Made by a program: the position numbers and the translations under genes
Notes under the pieces: model-generated
The model's database searches: none
What the model saw: only the letters and a program-made list of their open reading frames with translations
What the model was told of the DNA's origin: nothing
Shown: positions 17,621-26,613 of the stretch, piece after piece
How the letters are laid out: each line of letters begins with the position of its first letter
How positions within the stretch are numbered: the first letter of the stretch is position 1
Source: Candidatus Syntropharchaeum butanivorans
Lineage (GTDB): Archaea > Halobacteriota > Syntropharchaeia > Syntropharchaeales > Syntropharchaeaceae
DNA length: 64,000 bases
Reading direction: 5' to 3'
Assembly (NCBI GenBank): GCA_001766825.1
Contig: LYOR01000002.1
Coordinates: 193,924 to 257,923 of the forward strand

Positions 17621-18454
17621 ATGAAGATGAGAATTGTAACCCTGAGTGAGAATACGGCGGGAAAGGCAGAGATTATCGGAGAATATGGACTTTCTGTACT
17701 CCTTGAGCTTGATGATAGGAAGATACTCTTTGATACAGGACAGTCTGTTTCAGCTGTCAATAATGCAGATGCGCTCGGTGTAAGTCTCGATGATCTGGAG
17801 ATGATCATCCTGAGCCATGGACACTATGATCATACCGGAGGGTTGAAAGAGGTCCTGAATCGTACCGGCGAAATTGATATCTATGCACACCCTGACATTT
17901 TCCAGAAGAAGTATGCGGTGCGAGAGAATAAAAAAAAGTACATTGGCATCCCGTTTGAAAAGCAGGAGCTTGAGGGGCTTGGCGCAAGATTTAAATTAAC
18001 TCGCAGTCCACAAAAGCTGGGAAATCTTCTTATTTCAGGTGAGATAAAGCGAAAGACGCCATTCGAATCGGTTGATCCTGCACTTTACATCGATACCCAT
18101 GAGGGGGTGCTTGAGCCGGATCCGGTCCTTGACGATCAGGCGGTTGGGGTTAAGACACCTCACGGACTTTTTATCATCCTTGGATGCGCGCATGCAGGGA
18201 TGATCAACACGATAGAGCAGCTGATCGAGCTTTCAGGAGAAAGTCAGGTACACACCGTCATTGGAGGGACGCATCTTGCATTCGCCAGCGAGAGACAGGT
18301 TGATGAGACCGTGAAACATCTTAAAATGTTGAATATAGGAAGGATCGGGGTATCACACTGCACAGGGTTCAGGGCATCGATGAGACTCGCATCTGCCTTT
18401 GGTGATCGGTTCTTCCTGAATAATGCAGGGGACATTATCCCTCTATACCCGTAG
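17621..18454 (+). CDS. MBL-fold metallohydrolase (ribofuranosyl-aminobenzene-phosphate synthase-like group)
   Basis: A metallo-beta-lactamase fold protein of 277 residues. The dinuclear metal motif is SHGHYDHTGG near residues 64-73, with further ligands in GCAHAGM near 190 and SHCTG near 245. The overall pattern (ENTAGKAEIIGEYGLSVLLE at the N-terminus) is that of the archaeal MJ0301-like branch often annotated as dihydropterin ribofuranosylaminobenzene phosphate synthase. That link to methanopterin synthesis is tentative. Starts at 17618 (GTG), 17621 (ATG) and 17627 (ATG) are all possible; GGTG at 17615-17618 would suit 17627. Confidence 0.78.
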   Translation: MKMRIVTLSENTAGKAEIIGEYGLSVLLELDDRKILFDTGQSVSAVNNADALGVSLDDLEMIILSHGHYDHTGGLKEVLNRTGEIDIYAHPDIFQKKYAVRENKKKYIGIPFEKQELEGLGARFKLTRSPQKLGNLLISGEIKRKTPFESVDPALYIDTHEGVLEPDPVLDDQAVGVKTPHGLFIILGCAHAGMINTIEQLIELSGESQVHTVIGGTHLAFASERQVDETVKHLKMLNIGRIGVSHCTGFRASMRLASAFGDRFFLNNAGDIIPLYP

Positions 18455-18505
18455 TTCTCAGAATATCGGAAACTATATCTTCGAGCGGGAAAATAGGAGT
18501 AGAGA

Positions 18506-20740
18506 ATGTCCGATCAGCGGGGGATGATGGAGGCCTATCATAAGAGGGAAGAGGTTGAGCTGAGCCGTGATATGGGGTTGTTCCATATCACAACGATCGG
18601 CATTGGTGCGATGATCGGGGCCGGAATTTTCGTTCTAACTGGAATTGCAGCTGGTATTGCTGGTCCCGGCTTCATCCTCGCCTTTCTCTTTAATGGAATC
18701 ATCGCCACTCTCACTGCGATGGCTTATGCAGAGCTTGGTTCATGTATGGCAGAGGCTGGTGGGGGTTATGTATGGATCAAAAGATCATTACCTCATCTGT
18801 TTGGTTTTTTGAGTGGGTGGATGGACTGGTTTGCTCATTGCATCGCATGTAGCCTGTACTCGCTTGGGTTTGGTGCTTACTTTCTCCTCCTCCTGCAGAT
18901 GGCCGGGTTAAGCTTAGAGGGAGTGGATCAGGAGATCCTAGTAAAGATTTTTGCAGTTTTAATCTGCATCTTTTTTGCATATATCAATTTTAAGGGTGCA
19001 GCACAGACCGGAAGGTCCGAAAGCATCGTCACGATGGCGAAGATTCTGATACTTGCGGTTTTTATTATCTTTGGGATCCTTGCGATCGTGAGAAGTGGCG
19101 ATTACTCAAACTTTACACCATTTTTCCCGAACGGATTCGGTGCAGTCTTCACCGCGATGGGTCTCACTTACATCGCGTTTGAAGGCTACGAGATAATCGC
19201 ACAGGCGGGAGAGGAGGTCGTAAATCCAAAGAAAAACATACCGAGGGCGATATTCATATCGCTTCTTGTTGTAATCCCGATATATCTCCTTGTTGGTTTT
19301 GTATCAATCGGAGCAATTCATATCGAAGGTGTTGAAACCTACGTCTATCTTGGCGAGAGTGGTGAGACCGCGATGGTCGAGGCTGCAAAGATCTTCATGC
19401 CGGCCGGTGCGGTAATTCTCCTGATAGGGGGGATTATGTCGACAATCTCAGCTCTTAATGCGACAATTTACTCATCTTCCCGTGTTTCATTTGCGATGGG
19501 TCGGGACCGTGACCTTCCAGGGATATTTGGCGGAGTCCACAAAAAGACAAGGACACCTCACATCGCAATCTTCATATCCGCAACGATCATTGTATTAATG
19601 GCACTACTTTTACCAATCGAGGATGTGGCATCTGCAGCAGGGATATTCTTCCTCCTGCTATTTATCGGGGTGAATATCGCCCTGATACGTATACGAAAGA
19701 GGATGCCAGATCTTGATCGTGGGTTTATAACACCGTTGTTCCCGATAATACCGATTATTGCAATTATATCCCAGCTGTTCATCGCAACTCATATGTTCAG
19801 CTACAGCAGGGTTGCATGGTACACCGCATTTATCTGGGTGGGCCTGGGTGTATTTGTATTCTATCTCTATCCTGCGAAGAAAGAGCGAGAGGAGATTGAG
19901 GCAAAGGTAGTCTATGAGGAGAAGGAGATTGAGAGAAGGCCATATCGTATCCTTGTCCCACTGGCAAACCCCGAAACGGTCAATGATCTGATAAGGCTTG
20001 CATCGATCATCGCGCGGGAGAAAGATGGGGAGATACTTGCGATGAGTGTGATAAAAGTCCCGGAGCAGCTTCCGGTCTCAAGCGGTAAGATCTTTCTTGA
20101 TGAGAAGAAACCGATAATCACGCGGGCGGTTGAGGTATGCCCTCCTGACATCCCGATAAGCACACTGATTCGCGTGGGGCACAGTATCCCACAGGGGATC
20201 ACCGATACTGCAAGGTCGAGGGGATGCAATCTCATAATACTCGGATGGAGGGGGTGGACATGGCGTAAAGACAGGATACTCGGTAGCACGATCGATCCTG
20301 TCGCAGTACATGCACCCTGTGACCTTATCGTCGCTAAGTTCAGGGCATTTGATCCAGAAAAGATAAGAAGGATCCTTCTTCCCACAATCGGAGGGGTTCA
20401 TGCGGGTTTTGCACTTGAGATTGCAAAGATCTTCGAGAGGCTTGGTGGGAGGATCAGGGCCTTACGGATCGTTAAGGAAGGGGAGAAGCTCGAGGAGTTC
20501 ACGATCGAGGATGGACTGAAGATTGACCTCATTCATGCACCCTCTGTCAGAAAGAAGATCATCGAGCTCTCAGAGGATGCTGATCTCATCGTAATAGGGG
20601 CGACAGAGGAACCACTCTTCAAACGTTTGATATTTGGTGCGCTCCCGGAGGCTGTTGCGCGGGAGGCTCACTGCACGGTCATCATGGTTAAGCGACATGA
20701 GAAGCGGGTTGTATCGATTCTCAAGCGGTGGCTTGGCTGA
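18506..20740 (+). CDS. APC-superfamily amino acid permease with two C-terminal UspA domains
   Basis: A membrane transporter of 744 residues. Residues 20-460 hold 12 hydrophobic segments with the APC motif TIGIGAMIGAGIFVLTG in the first helix and FEGYEIIAQAGEE in the middle. After a charged linker the C-terminus (about 480-735) carries two universal-stress-protein domains. The first has GRAILGS-like GSTIDPVAVHAPC and the second ends GALPEAVAREAHCTVIMVK. The cytosolic Usp pair may sense nucleotides and gate transport, as inferred from the architecture. The ATG has GGAG 6 nt upstream. Substrate is unknown, with cationic or neutral amino acids likely. Confidence 0.87.
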   Translation: MSDQRGMMEAYHKREEVELSRDMGLFHITTIGIGAMIGAGIFVLTGIAAGIAGPGFILAFLFNGIIATLTAMAYAELGSCMAEAGGGYVWIKRSLPHLFGFLSGWMDWFAHCIACSLYSLGFGAYFLLLLQMAGLSLEGVDQEILVKIFAVLICIFFAYINFKGAAQTGRSESIVTMAKILILAVFIIFGILAIVRSGDYSNFTPFFPNGFGAVFTAMGLTYIAFEGYEIIAQAGEEVVNPKKNIPRAIFISLLVVIPIYLLVGFVSIGAIHIEGVETYVYLGESGETAMVEAAKIFMPAGAVILLIGGIMSTISALNATIYSSSRVSFAMGRDRDLPGIFGGVHKKTRTPHIAIFISATIIVLMALLLPIEDVASAAGIFFLLLFIGVNIALIRIRKRMPDLDRGFITPLFPIIPIIAIISQLFIATHMFSYSRVAWYTAFIWVGLGVFVFYLYPAKKEREEIEAKVVYEEKEIERRPYRILVPLANPETVNDLIRLASIIAREKDGEILAMSVIKVPEQLPVSSGKIFLDEKKPIITRAVEVCPPDIPISTLIRVGHSIPQGITDTARSRGCNLIILGWRGWTWRKDRILGSTIDPVAVHAPCDLIVAKFRAFDPEKIRRILLPTIGGVHAGFALEIAKIFERLGGRIRALRIVKEGEKLEEFTIEDGLKIDLIHAPSVRKKIIELSEDADLIVIGATEEPLFKRLIFGALPEAVAREAHCTVIMVKRHEKRVVSILKRWLG

Positions 20741-20746
20741 TAAATA

Positions 20747-20755
20747 TTTATATTA
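20747..20755 (+). promoter_or_regulatory. TATA box of sepF
   Basis: TTTATATTA centred near 20751, predicting a transcript start near 20777. The roughly 10-nt leader contains GAGGGA before the ATG at 20787. Confidence 0.55.
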
Positions 20756-20786
20756 TAAGATAATTAGAGTATGCGAGGGATGTTCG

Positions 20787-21161
20787 ATGGCAAAAGGATT
20801 CCTGGAGAGGTTGTTGAATCCACAGACACAGATCGAGGAGGAGGAGTACATCGATCTTGACCTTGGCGAGTATGAAGAGATCCTCGATGAGGAGCCCGCG
20901 GCGCTGTATGTCAGGACGGCAGAGTACACCGGTGTGAATGACCTGCCAGAGATCAAGAAGGAGCTCTACAATGGTAACATCGTGATCATTGATGTTTCCC
21001 TGGTGAAGAACGACAAAATTGTGATGGACCGGACGGTAAAAGAGCTCAAGCAGGTTGTGGCAGATGTGAGGGGAGATATTGCGATGGCAGAGCACGATCA
21101 GATAATTGTAACGCCTGCAAATGTCAAGATCGACCGCAGAAAACTTGTCAGAAAATATTGA
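20787..21161 (+). CDS. sepF: Archaeal cell division protein SepF
   Basis: Membrane anchor for FtsZ at the division site. The 124-residue protein starts MAKGFLERLL, a short amphipathic membrane-binding helix. An acidic linker (EEEEYIDLDLGEYEE) follows, then the SepF core domain with IKKELYNGNIVIIDVS and an AEHDQIIVTPANVKI end. This layout matches archaeal SepF. The frame is open further upstream, but the TATA box at 20747-20755 and the family N-terminus fix 20787. The next gene, zpr1-like, overlaps its 3' end by 41 nt, an arrangement known to be conserved in FtsZ-bearing archaea. Confidence 0.9.
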   Translation: MAKGFLERLLNPQTQIEEEEYIDLDLGEYEEILDEEPAALYVRTAEYTGVNDLPEIKKELYNGNIVIIDVSLVKNDKIVMDRTVKELKQVVADVRGDIAMAEHDQIIVTPANVKIDRRKLVRKY

Positions 21162-21702
21162 TCCCGGGGAATCCCCCCTTTCACTGAGACAACCCTGTCC
21201 CATCTGCGGTAGCGAGATGGAGGTGACGTTCACACCAATCACAATCCCCTATTTCGGTGATGCGATCTCGGTAAGATCCACATGCGAATGTGGATACCGT
21301 CACAGTGACGTGATGATCGTCTCTGACTCGAAAGCCTCTAAGTTTGAGCTTGAGATCTCATCATGTGAGGATCTCTCCATTCGGGTGATAAGGTCCACAA
21401 CAGGCAGGATCGAGATACCGGAACTCGGTATAGAGATAAAACCTGGTCCTGCTGCAGAGTCCTTTATATCCAATGTGGAAGGGGTGCTTTCTCGTATCCA
21501 GGAAGTTCTCAGGATGACACGGGACTGGGCGGTTAAAGAGGGGGATGATGAGAGGCTGGCTGAGATTGACAGGGTTTCCGGGATGATTGAGGAGGTTAAG
21601 AAAGGGAAGCTTCCAGTCACGCTCATTATCGAGGATAGGCTTGGAAACTCAGCGATACTTTCTGAAAAGGCGAAAAAGTGGGAGATGGAAGAGGATCTGT
21701 GA
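21121..21702 (+). CDS. ZPR1-type zinc-finger protein
   Basis: A 193-residue archaeal ZPR1 homologue with one zinc ribbon (CPIC at residues 26-29, then CECG near 54-57) followed by the ZPR1 A/B-type beta domain (RSTTGRIEIPELGIEIKPG). A C-terminal helical and strand segment completes it. Eukaryotic ZPR1 binds eEF1A; the archaeal function is not established. Its overlap with sepF suggests co-translation and a possible link to division. The ATG at 21121 lies inside sepF; a TTG at 21145 is the alternative start and would reduce the overlap. Confidence 0.85.
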   Translation: MSRSTAENLSENIDPGESPLSLRQPCPICGSEMEVTFTPITIPYFGDAISVRSTCECGYRHSDVMIVSDSKASKFELEISSCEDLSIRVIRSTTGRIEIPELGIEIKPGPAAESFISNVEGVLSRIQEVLRMTRDWAVKEGDDERLAEIDRVSGMIEEVKKGKLPVTLIIEDRLGNSAILSEKAKKWEMEEDL

Positions 21703-21704
21703 AT

Positions 21705-23066
21705 TCAGACCATCCCAAGCATCATCTTTGCCATCACAGGGAAGAGATCATTGTCAGGGTACACCTCGATGATCTCAGCAAGCTCATCGATCGTAAAGCC
21801 CCTCTTCATCAGGGCCGCAAGGTAATGCATCGCATTCTTACCGGTGTAGCTTGCCATGTGCGCTCCAAGAATCTTCCGGCTCTTTCGCTCAAGAACGAGC
21901 TTCATCATCCCTGTAAGCCTGGGGTCGAGTCTTGCAAGCCAGATGCTACGGCATCCAGATGGATAGGGTACCGCGGGTGGCATCATGAGTACCGCAATGT
22001 TTTCCCTGCCGTACTCTGCTACTGCCTCCTCCTCTGTGAGCCCGACCGATGAAAACTCCATGAAGAGGGGTACAAAATGTGGGATGAGGCTGTAGTCCAT
22101 CCTGACATCTTTTCCCATGATGTTTGAGGCCGCGACCCACCCCTCTCTTCTTGCAACAGGGGTTAAAAACGGTGGGCCGATGACATCCCCTGCGGCATAG
22201 ACCCCATCTACGTTCGTCTGCATCCTCTCATTCACAATAATCTCATTCCGCTCCCCGATCTTAACCCCGATATCCTTTGCAATCTCAGAGTTCGGGATGA
22301 GCCCTGTTGCAAAAAGAACACAATCGGCGGAGAACTCTCGCTCTTCACCGTCAACCTCTGCGAGAAGAGATTCAACCCTTGATCCACCTTTGATCTCCTT
22401 CACCAGTGCGCCTTCAAAGATACTGATGCCTCTACTTTTAAGCTGCTCGATTGCATAATCCCTCAGATCGTGATCAAATCCCCCCAAAACTTTGAATCTC
22501 TCAAGCACTGTTACTTTCGAGCCAAGTTGACCGAGTATACAGGCATAGGCGGCACCGACCGCACCACCACCCACGACGACAAGCTCTTCTGGAAGCTCCG
22601 TCATCTCGATTATATCATGATACGTGATCACACCATCAAGATCCATACCAGGGATATCTGGTACAAGCGGACGGGAACCGGTTGCAATAATAATCGCATC
22701 ACCTTTCACCATCTCACCATTCACCTCAACGGTCTTTGGATCGATCAGCTTGGCCTCTCCTCTGATCTCCTCCATCCCACTTTCTTTTGCCTGCATATCG
22801 AAGAACGCCCGCATCATGTCTCTGAAGCTTCTCAGCTCACCCATTACCTCCCGGAACGAAGCAGCGTTCGGCTCAAGCCCCATCTTCTCTGTAACATCGA
22901 GTGTGACAGCATACTCTGCAAGCGATACCTCAACGATGCACCGCTTATTCGCGCATTCACCACCGAGAAAGTCCTTCTCTATGACTACAGGCTCTCCACC
23001 CATTGCCTTCAGCGCGGTTGCGCTAAACCTGCCGGCAGGTCCTGCCCCGATAACGATAACCCTCAT
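21705..23066 (-). CDS. Class I FAD pyridine-nucleotide disulfide oxidoreductase (dihydrolipoamide-dehydrogenase-like)
   Basis: A 453-residue flavoprotein. FAD-binding GAGPAGRFSA is at residues 7-16, the redox disulfide is C-x4-C in GGECANKRCIVE (near residues 38-43), and the second Rossmann motif GGGAVGAAYA lies near 166. A third motif, ATGLIPNSEIA, precedes a C-terminal dimerisation domain. The usual catalytic His-Pro...Glu of that domain is replaced by VYPDND, so the normal base is missing. A lipoamide role is therefore uncertain, and another disulfide, CoA or quinone-like substrate is possible. It converges with zpr1 at a 2-nt gap. Confidence 0.85.
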   Translation of the reverse strand: MRVIVIGAGPAGRFSATALKAMGGEPVVIEKDFLGGECANKRCIVEVSLAEYAVTLDVTEKMGLEPNAASFREVMGELRSFRDMMRAFFDMQAKESGMEEIRGEAKLIDPKTVEVNGEMVKGDAIIIATGSRPLVPDIPGMDLDGVITYHDIIEMTELPEELVVVGGGAVGAAYACILGQLGSKVTVLERFKVLGGFDHDLRDYAIEQLKSRGISIFEGALVKEIKGGSRVESLLAEVDGEEREFSADCVLFATGLIPNSEIAKDIGVKIGERNEIIVNERMQTNVDGVYAAGDVIGPPFLTPVARREGWVAASNIMGKDVRMDYSLIPHFVPLFMEFSSVGLTEEEAVAEYGRENIAVLMMPPAVPYPSGCRSIWLARLDPRLTGMMKLVLERKSRKILGAHMASYTGKNAMHYLAALMKRGFTIDELAEIIEVYPDNDLFPVMAKMMLGMV

Positions 23067-23088
23067 GGTGACTGCATAAGATGTAGGT

Positions 23089-23099
23089 AAATATAAATG
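23089..23099 (-). promoter_or_regulatory. TATA box of the flavoprotein reductase gene
   Basis: ATTTATATTTA on the minus strand, centred about 28 nt before the ATG at 23066; consistent with a leaderless transcript. Confidence 0.5.
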
Positions 23100-23150
23100 A
23101 TCCCCTCATTGAGAGAATATCTTGTGGAGTCCTCTTTTCGGTTCGACAAC

Positions 23151-23247
23151 GGATCAGAAATTGAAAAACAGGGATGATGGAGGGGAGTTGAGAAGAGGAT
23201 CTGGGCTAGGTCTTGACCGGTGGGGGAGTGGTAAATCAAAGTTCTCT
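23151..23247. mobile_element. Solo terminal fragment of the IS5-like element (copy D)
   Basis: About 97 bp matching, in inverse orientation, the outer left end of the element at 52186: GACCGGTGG, then GGTAAATCAAAGTTCTCT ending at 23247. The preceding segment (ATCAGAAATTGAAAAACAGGG) parallels the inner part of that end. The other end and the transposase are absent. It lies just after the endA stop codon, in the gap before the divergent flavoprotein promoter. Confidence 0.7.
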
Positions 23248-23255
23248 CTAATCTT

Positions 23256-24308
23256 TCACAACCTTACCCACATGATCTCAACATATTCAACCCTTTTTTC
23301 TAACAAAACCGCAAATACCATCTGCTTCTTAACACCATGTGCAAGTCTCACCGCTCTTGAGATCTCAGGGGGCCATACCTCACCTTTGTTGGAAAGAAGA
23401 TGCACTAAGTATCGTGAATGATACGTCTCTCTATCCGGGACCCTATCATAAACCCTGAAGTGACTTCCAAACTTAAAACCAGTCTTTACAACCATCCCTC
23501 TATCACGAAGATCCCTGTATACAATATATTTATTGAAAAAGTCCTTTTCTACAGCAGATGCCATCTCAATAAATCCATTTAAGCTTAAAATTCTTCCATC
23601 AGTACCTGTAATCGTGAGAGATCCTTTTTCAATGAGATATGCTGATTCAACAAAAGATAGCTGTAATCTGGATGTGTCATTAATAACCTTCCCAAACCAC
23701 CACTTTTCATTCAAACCTCTCGAAATGGTCTCATCCCATATTATGACTCTTTCATCGAGGATATCTCCCATTATAGGTCCAGACAGGTCAAAAGGTGAGG
23801 TTTTTCCCTTTAAATTTCCTTTTTTAATCTCATAATAGGTAATATCACCCTCTTCATCTACAACAGCATAAAGTAGCCTTCTTTTAATATTTTCTGATAA
23901 ATTTAGATCTTTTAACAGCATATCTGTCTTTATTGGTTCTCGTTCAGATAAAACATGAACGATGTATCTTGACTCTCCCTCACCGGATCTAACACCCCGT
24001 GGATAGACCCTGAAATCAAGTGGACCCGCTCTAAGGTGATATCCCCTCTCACGAATATCCTTGTATACAAGAAACTTCAGCTCAAATCCTGGACGAAGAG
24101 ATGAGGCTCGATTTATGAACTCTCTCAAATCAAGCCTCTCTTCACGATCAAAAACAGAAATACGCTTCCTCTCAAGGAGATATGCCGCTTCCTCAAGTGA
24201 TAACTCGACGTTACCCCCTTCTTGCTTTAAACCACATCCAGCAAGACGCGATATGTCCACTTCATAGGGAAGAAGAACAGAGCTTCCGATGAGATCTCCC
24301 CGGATCAT
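23256..24308 (-). CDS. endA: tRNA-splicing endonuclease EndA (two-domain euryarchaeal type)
   Basis: Cuts introns at bulge-helix-bulge sites in tRNA precursors. The 350-residue chain is a tandem duplication, so two chains form an alpha2 enzyme as in Archaeoglobus. The C-terminal unit holds the catalytic triad: Tyr in FRVYDR, His in ETYHSRYLVHLL and Lys in AHGVKKQMVF. The N-terminal copy has FRVYPRG but Glu in place of the His (ESRYIVHVL), marking it as the structural half. The frame is open to 24347, but the ATG at 24308 matches the family start and lies 1 nt past the rpa stop, so the two are coupled. Confidence 0.92.
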   Translation of the reverse strand: MIRGDLIGSSVLLPYEVDISRLAGCGLKQEGGNVELSLEEAAYLLERKRISVFDREERLDLREFINRASSLRPGFELKFLVYKDIRERGYHLRAGPLDFRVYPRGVRSGEGESRYIVHVLSEREPIKTDMLLKDLNLSENIKRRLLYAVVDEEGDITYYEIKKGNLKGKTSPFDLSGPIMGDILDERVIIWDETISRGLNEKWWFGKVINDTSRLQLSFVESAYLIEKGSLTITGTDGRILSLNGFIEMASAVEKDFFNKYIVYRDLRDRGMVVKTGFKFGSHFRVYDRVPDRETYHSRYLVHLLSNKGEVWPPEISRAVRLAHGVKKQMVFAVLLEKRVEYVEIMWVRL

Positions 24309-24309
24309 C

Positions 24310-25446
24310 TCATTTTTTGAGGAGCTCAAGCTTACTTCTCCAACCAACGCTCAGATCAATCTCACCATTGAGGCCTACCTTTGCGTATGCATCTGTGACC
24401 TTTATCGTTGAGCCGAGATCTACGTTCTGGATGAAATCTACCTGTTCATTCCATAGCGAGAGGTTTATCTTCCCGGTCTTATCCATAATCGTGATCTTTA
24501 CGACCCTGCCCTGAGACCCGTCCTTCCTCATAAACTCGTGAATCGGTCCAAACCCGATGAGATCCCCAACCACATTGTAAAACCTTTCAGGCTCGATCTC
24601 AGCAATCGGCGTGATCTTCTCCTCATACGGCACATCCTCATCAATTAACTCAACCTGTCCATGTGAGCCGACATAGAGTTCCACGACATTGTATCTTTTC
24701 TTCGCGTATCCATTTGTAATACGAACCGAATCACCGATGGAAAGCATCTCAACATCAAGTGCACGCTCATCCCAGAGTGTCACACGGATTTTTCCTGATC
24801 TGTCCCCTATCATGATCGTTGCAACCTTTCCGGTTGTCCCATTCTTTCTTGAAAACGTCCTGATCGTCCCTATCTCAAGGATCTTGCCTTTGAGAGAGAT
24901 TGCATCCATCCCATCCCGGATATCTCCAATGGGACAATCCTTCACTTCAAAACCTGTATCATGCCTGATTAGCCTCAGCTTATTCGCCGTTATCTCGAGG
25001 CCTCTCTGTCCCTCTTTTATCCGGCCGCTCACACTGAGAAGACTTCCCAGCCGCAGCTCACCATCTTGTATGAGATCCGTCCATTTATCCCAGAGTACAA
25101 CCCTTATAGATCCCGTCTTATCAGAGAGAACGATATTTGCAACCCTCCCGGGTGATCCATCCCACTTTACAAATTCCCGTATTGGATCAATTCTGATCAC
25201 ATGACCTTCTATTGAGACTATAGATCCATTTTTCTCATCACACCAACCCTCTATTATCTTTTCAATTGTTGTAAATGTTGTAACACCGAATTCCTGCGCT
25301 ATCAGAAGGGAAGCGGAACGGATGTCGCATAGCCCGCCCATCATGGCTATCTTCTCTTCCAGCATCATTCTAAACTCTTCAAGGCTCAACCTATCTTCTA
25401 ATCCTTTGTAAATCTCAAGCACCTCATCTGGAAGAATATCATTCAT
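24310..25446 (-). CDS. Replication factor A (three OB-fold single-stranded DNA-binding protein)
   Basis: Single-stranded DNA-binding protein of 378 residues. An N-terminal helical region (1-70) is followed by three OB folds. Each has the repeated pattern of a G(S/T)xG(R/K)V turn and a KIRVxLW strand: near 100-160, 205-260 and 300-360. No C-terminal zinc finger is present, so it resembles the zinc-less RPA forms of Methanosarcina and relatives. A second RPA subunit may be encoded elsewhere. AAGGTGG precedes the ATG by 9 nt. It is followed directly by endA. Confidence 0.9.
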   Translation of the reverse strand: MNDILPDEVLEIYKGLEDRLSLEEFRMMLEEKIAMMGGLCDIRSASLLIAQEFGVTTFTTIEKIIEGWCDEKNGSIVSIEGHVIRIDPIREFVKWDGSPGRVANIVLSDKTGSIRVVLWDKWTDLIQDGELRLGSLLSVSGRIKEGQRGLEITANKLRLIRHDTGFEVKDCPIGDIRDGMDAISLKGKILEIGTIRTFSRKNGTTGKVATIMIGDRSGKIRVTLWDERALDVEMLSIGDSVRITNGYAKKRYNVVELYVGSHGQVELIDEDVPYEEKITPIAEIEPERFYNVVGDLIGFGPIHEFMRKDGSQGRVVKITIMDKTGKINLSLWNEQVDFIQNVDLGSTIKVTDAYAKVGLNGEIDLSVGWRSKLELLKK

Positions 25447-25530
25447 TTACATACCACCTTCATAACTGGAATAAGTGGAAAATCTACATCCTCTCATCCT
25501 GAACACCAGACACATCCGCCATCTTTAGCC

Positions 25531-25992
25531 TCAAAACTTCTTTATGATGCTCCCGATCTTTGTAAGCTTGTAATAAGTCTTGCCATCCTTCGTGAACTTA
25601 TCCACACAGAAATCAAGCATCAGAAGCTGTCGCTCCAGCTCAACTCTATCAATCCCTGTCATCGCACAGATATCATCAAATGTTCTCTCGGCATCTACAA
25701 GCGTTTTAAGGATCTCTCTCCTTTGAGGATTGTTAATAATATCCCCATATCGCCTATGAAACTCTCTGATACCAACAAGTGGATCATCGATCCCGAACCG
25801 TTTCATGAACTCATCATAACCCTCAAGCTCCTCTTTGGAGTATATCCTGTCAAGCCCATCCTCACGTTCCGGGGTTGGATCAGAATACAACTGCTCTATC
25901 ACCTTACGTGCACCCGCTGTCAACTCTTCTTCACTTTTGGCTCGCTTTCCTTCAGATTTGATCTTTAGCTTGAGCTTCTTCACCTCACTCAT
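25531..25992 (-). CDS. Winged-helix DNA-binding protein, function unknown
   Basis: A 153-residue basic-to-acidic protein. Residues 1-35 are charged and probably disordered. Residues 75-150 read as a winged helix-turn-helix: NPQRREILKTLVDAERTF, then DICAMTGIDRVELERQL as the recognition helix, and YYKLTKIGSIIKKF as the wing, similar to ArsR or MarR-like regulators. A TATA-like box (ATTTATAAAG near 26020-26029) lies just upstream, giving a very short leader. It is on the same strand as rpa, 84 nt upstream of it. Targets cannot be inferred. Confidence 0.65.
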   Translation of the reverse strand: MSEVKKLKLKIKSEGKRAKSEEELTAGARKVIEQLYSDPTPEREDGLDRIYSKEELEGYDEFMKRFGIDDPLVGIREFHRRYGDIINNPQRREILKTLVDAERTFDDICAMTGIDRVELERQLLMLDFCVDKFTKDGKTYYKLTKIGSIIKKF

Positions 25993-26179
25993 CTTGACCA
26001 GGAACTTATTCTCATACCAGCTTTATAAATCTTTATGAAATTCACACTTCATAGTGCTTCTGGAAACAAGATTCCGCGTGAGCCAAAGAGGGTATGGGTG
26101 CTGCAAAATTCTCTGGTGTCCATTGTACCCGGAGCAAGTTTTCATCTCTGCCATCCCCCTTTCATCACCATACCTCACC

Positions 26180-26587
26180 TCAATCATCCCGGAAGAACAG
26201 GGTGGCCAGAAGTTTCATGGTTTTCATCTTATCAATGACCTCTACATGTTTTAGAATGAGGCCCATTATCAGAGGTTTTGCACATTTACCCACTTTCAAA
26301 ATTTCTTTATCCCTGTAAATCACGGTTACTGTCTGGTTTGATGCGGCAAGCTCTTTTGCAATGGATTTGAGCATCTTGAGCCCTTCAAGAAGTCCGATGT
26401 CTCTGGTATCTCGCTCAGACCGGATGATACCAGGCCTTAACAGGATTCCAAGCTTTAGAAGAAGCCTTGTAAACTGAAGATCCCAGAGATAAACCCTTAT
26501 CTCTCCCCTCAAAATACTCAGCGAGATCTCCTCAGATCCATCTACCTCGATGCTAAACCGAGCAGACCCGCTCTCAATGAGCCTCAA
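26180..26587 (-). CDS. Conserved-looking small protein of unknown function
   Basis: I do not recognise this 135-residue protein. It begins with a beta-rich segment (RFSIEVDGSEEISLSIL) and then has alternating helices. A C-terminal half reading TVTVIYRDKEILKVGK suggests an alpha/beta fold. The only plausible start is a TTG at 26587, with weak ribosome-site support. It sits 26 nt downstream of another small unknown gene on the same strand, with compatible codon use, so the two form a probable pair. The first segment resembles the C-terminal beta segment of its neighbour (ARLSFDKLTLDGSIRVDL), which may hint at related domains. Confidence 0.55.
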   Translation of the reverse strand: MRLIESGSARFSIEVDGSEEISLSILRGEIRVYLWDLQFTRLLLKLGILLRPGIIRSERDTRDIGLLEGLKMLKSIAKELAASNQTVTVIYRDKEILKVGKCAKPLIMGLILKHVEVIDKMKTMKLLATLFFRDD

Positions 26588-26613
26588 TAGATTAAGAGGG
26601 AAGGACAGGCTCG

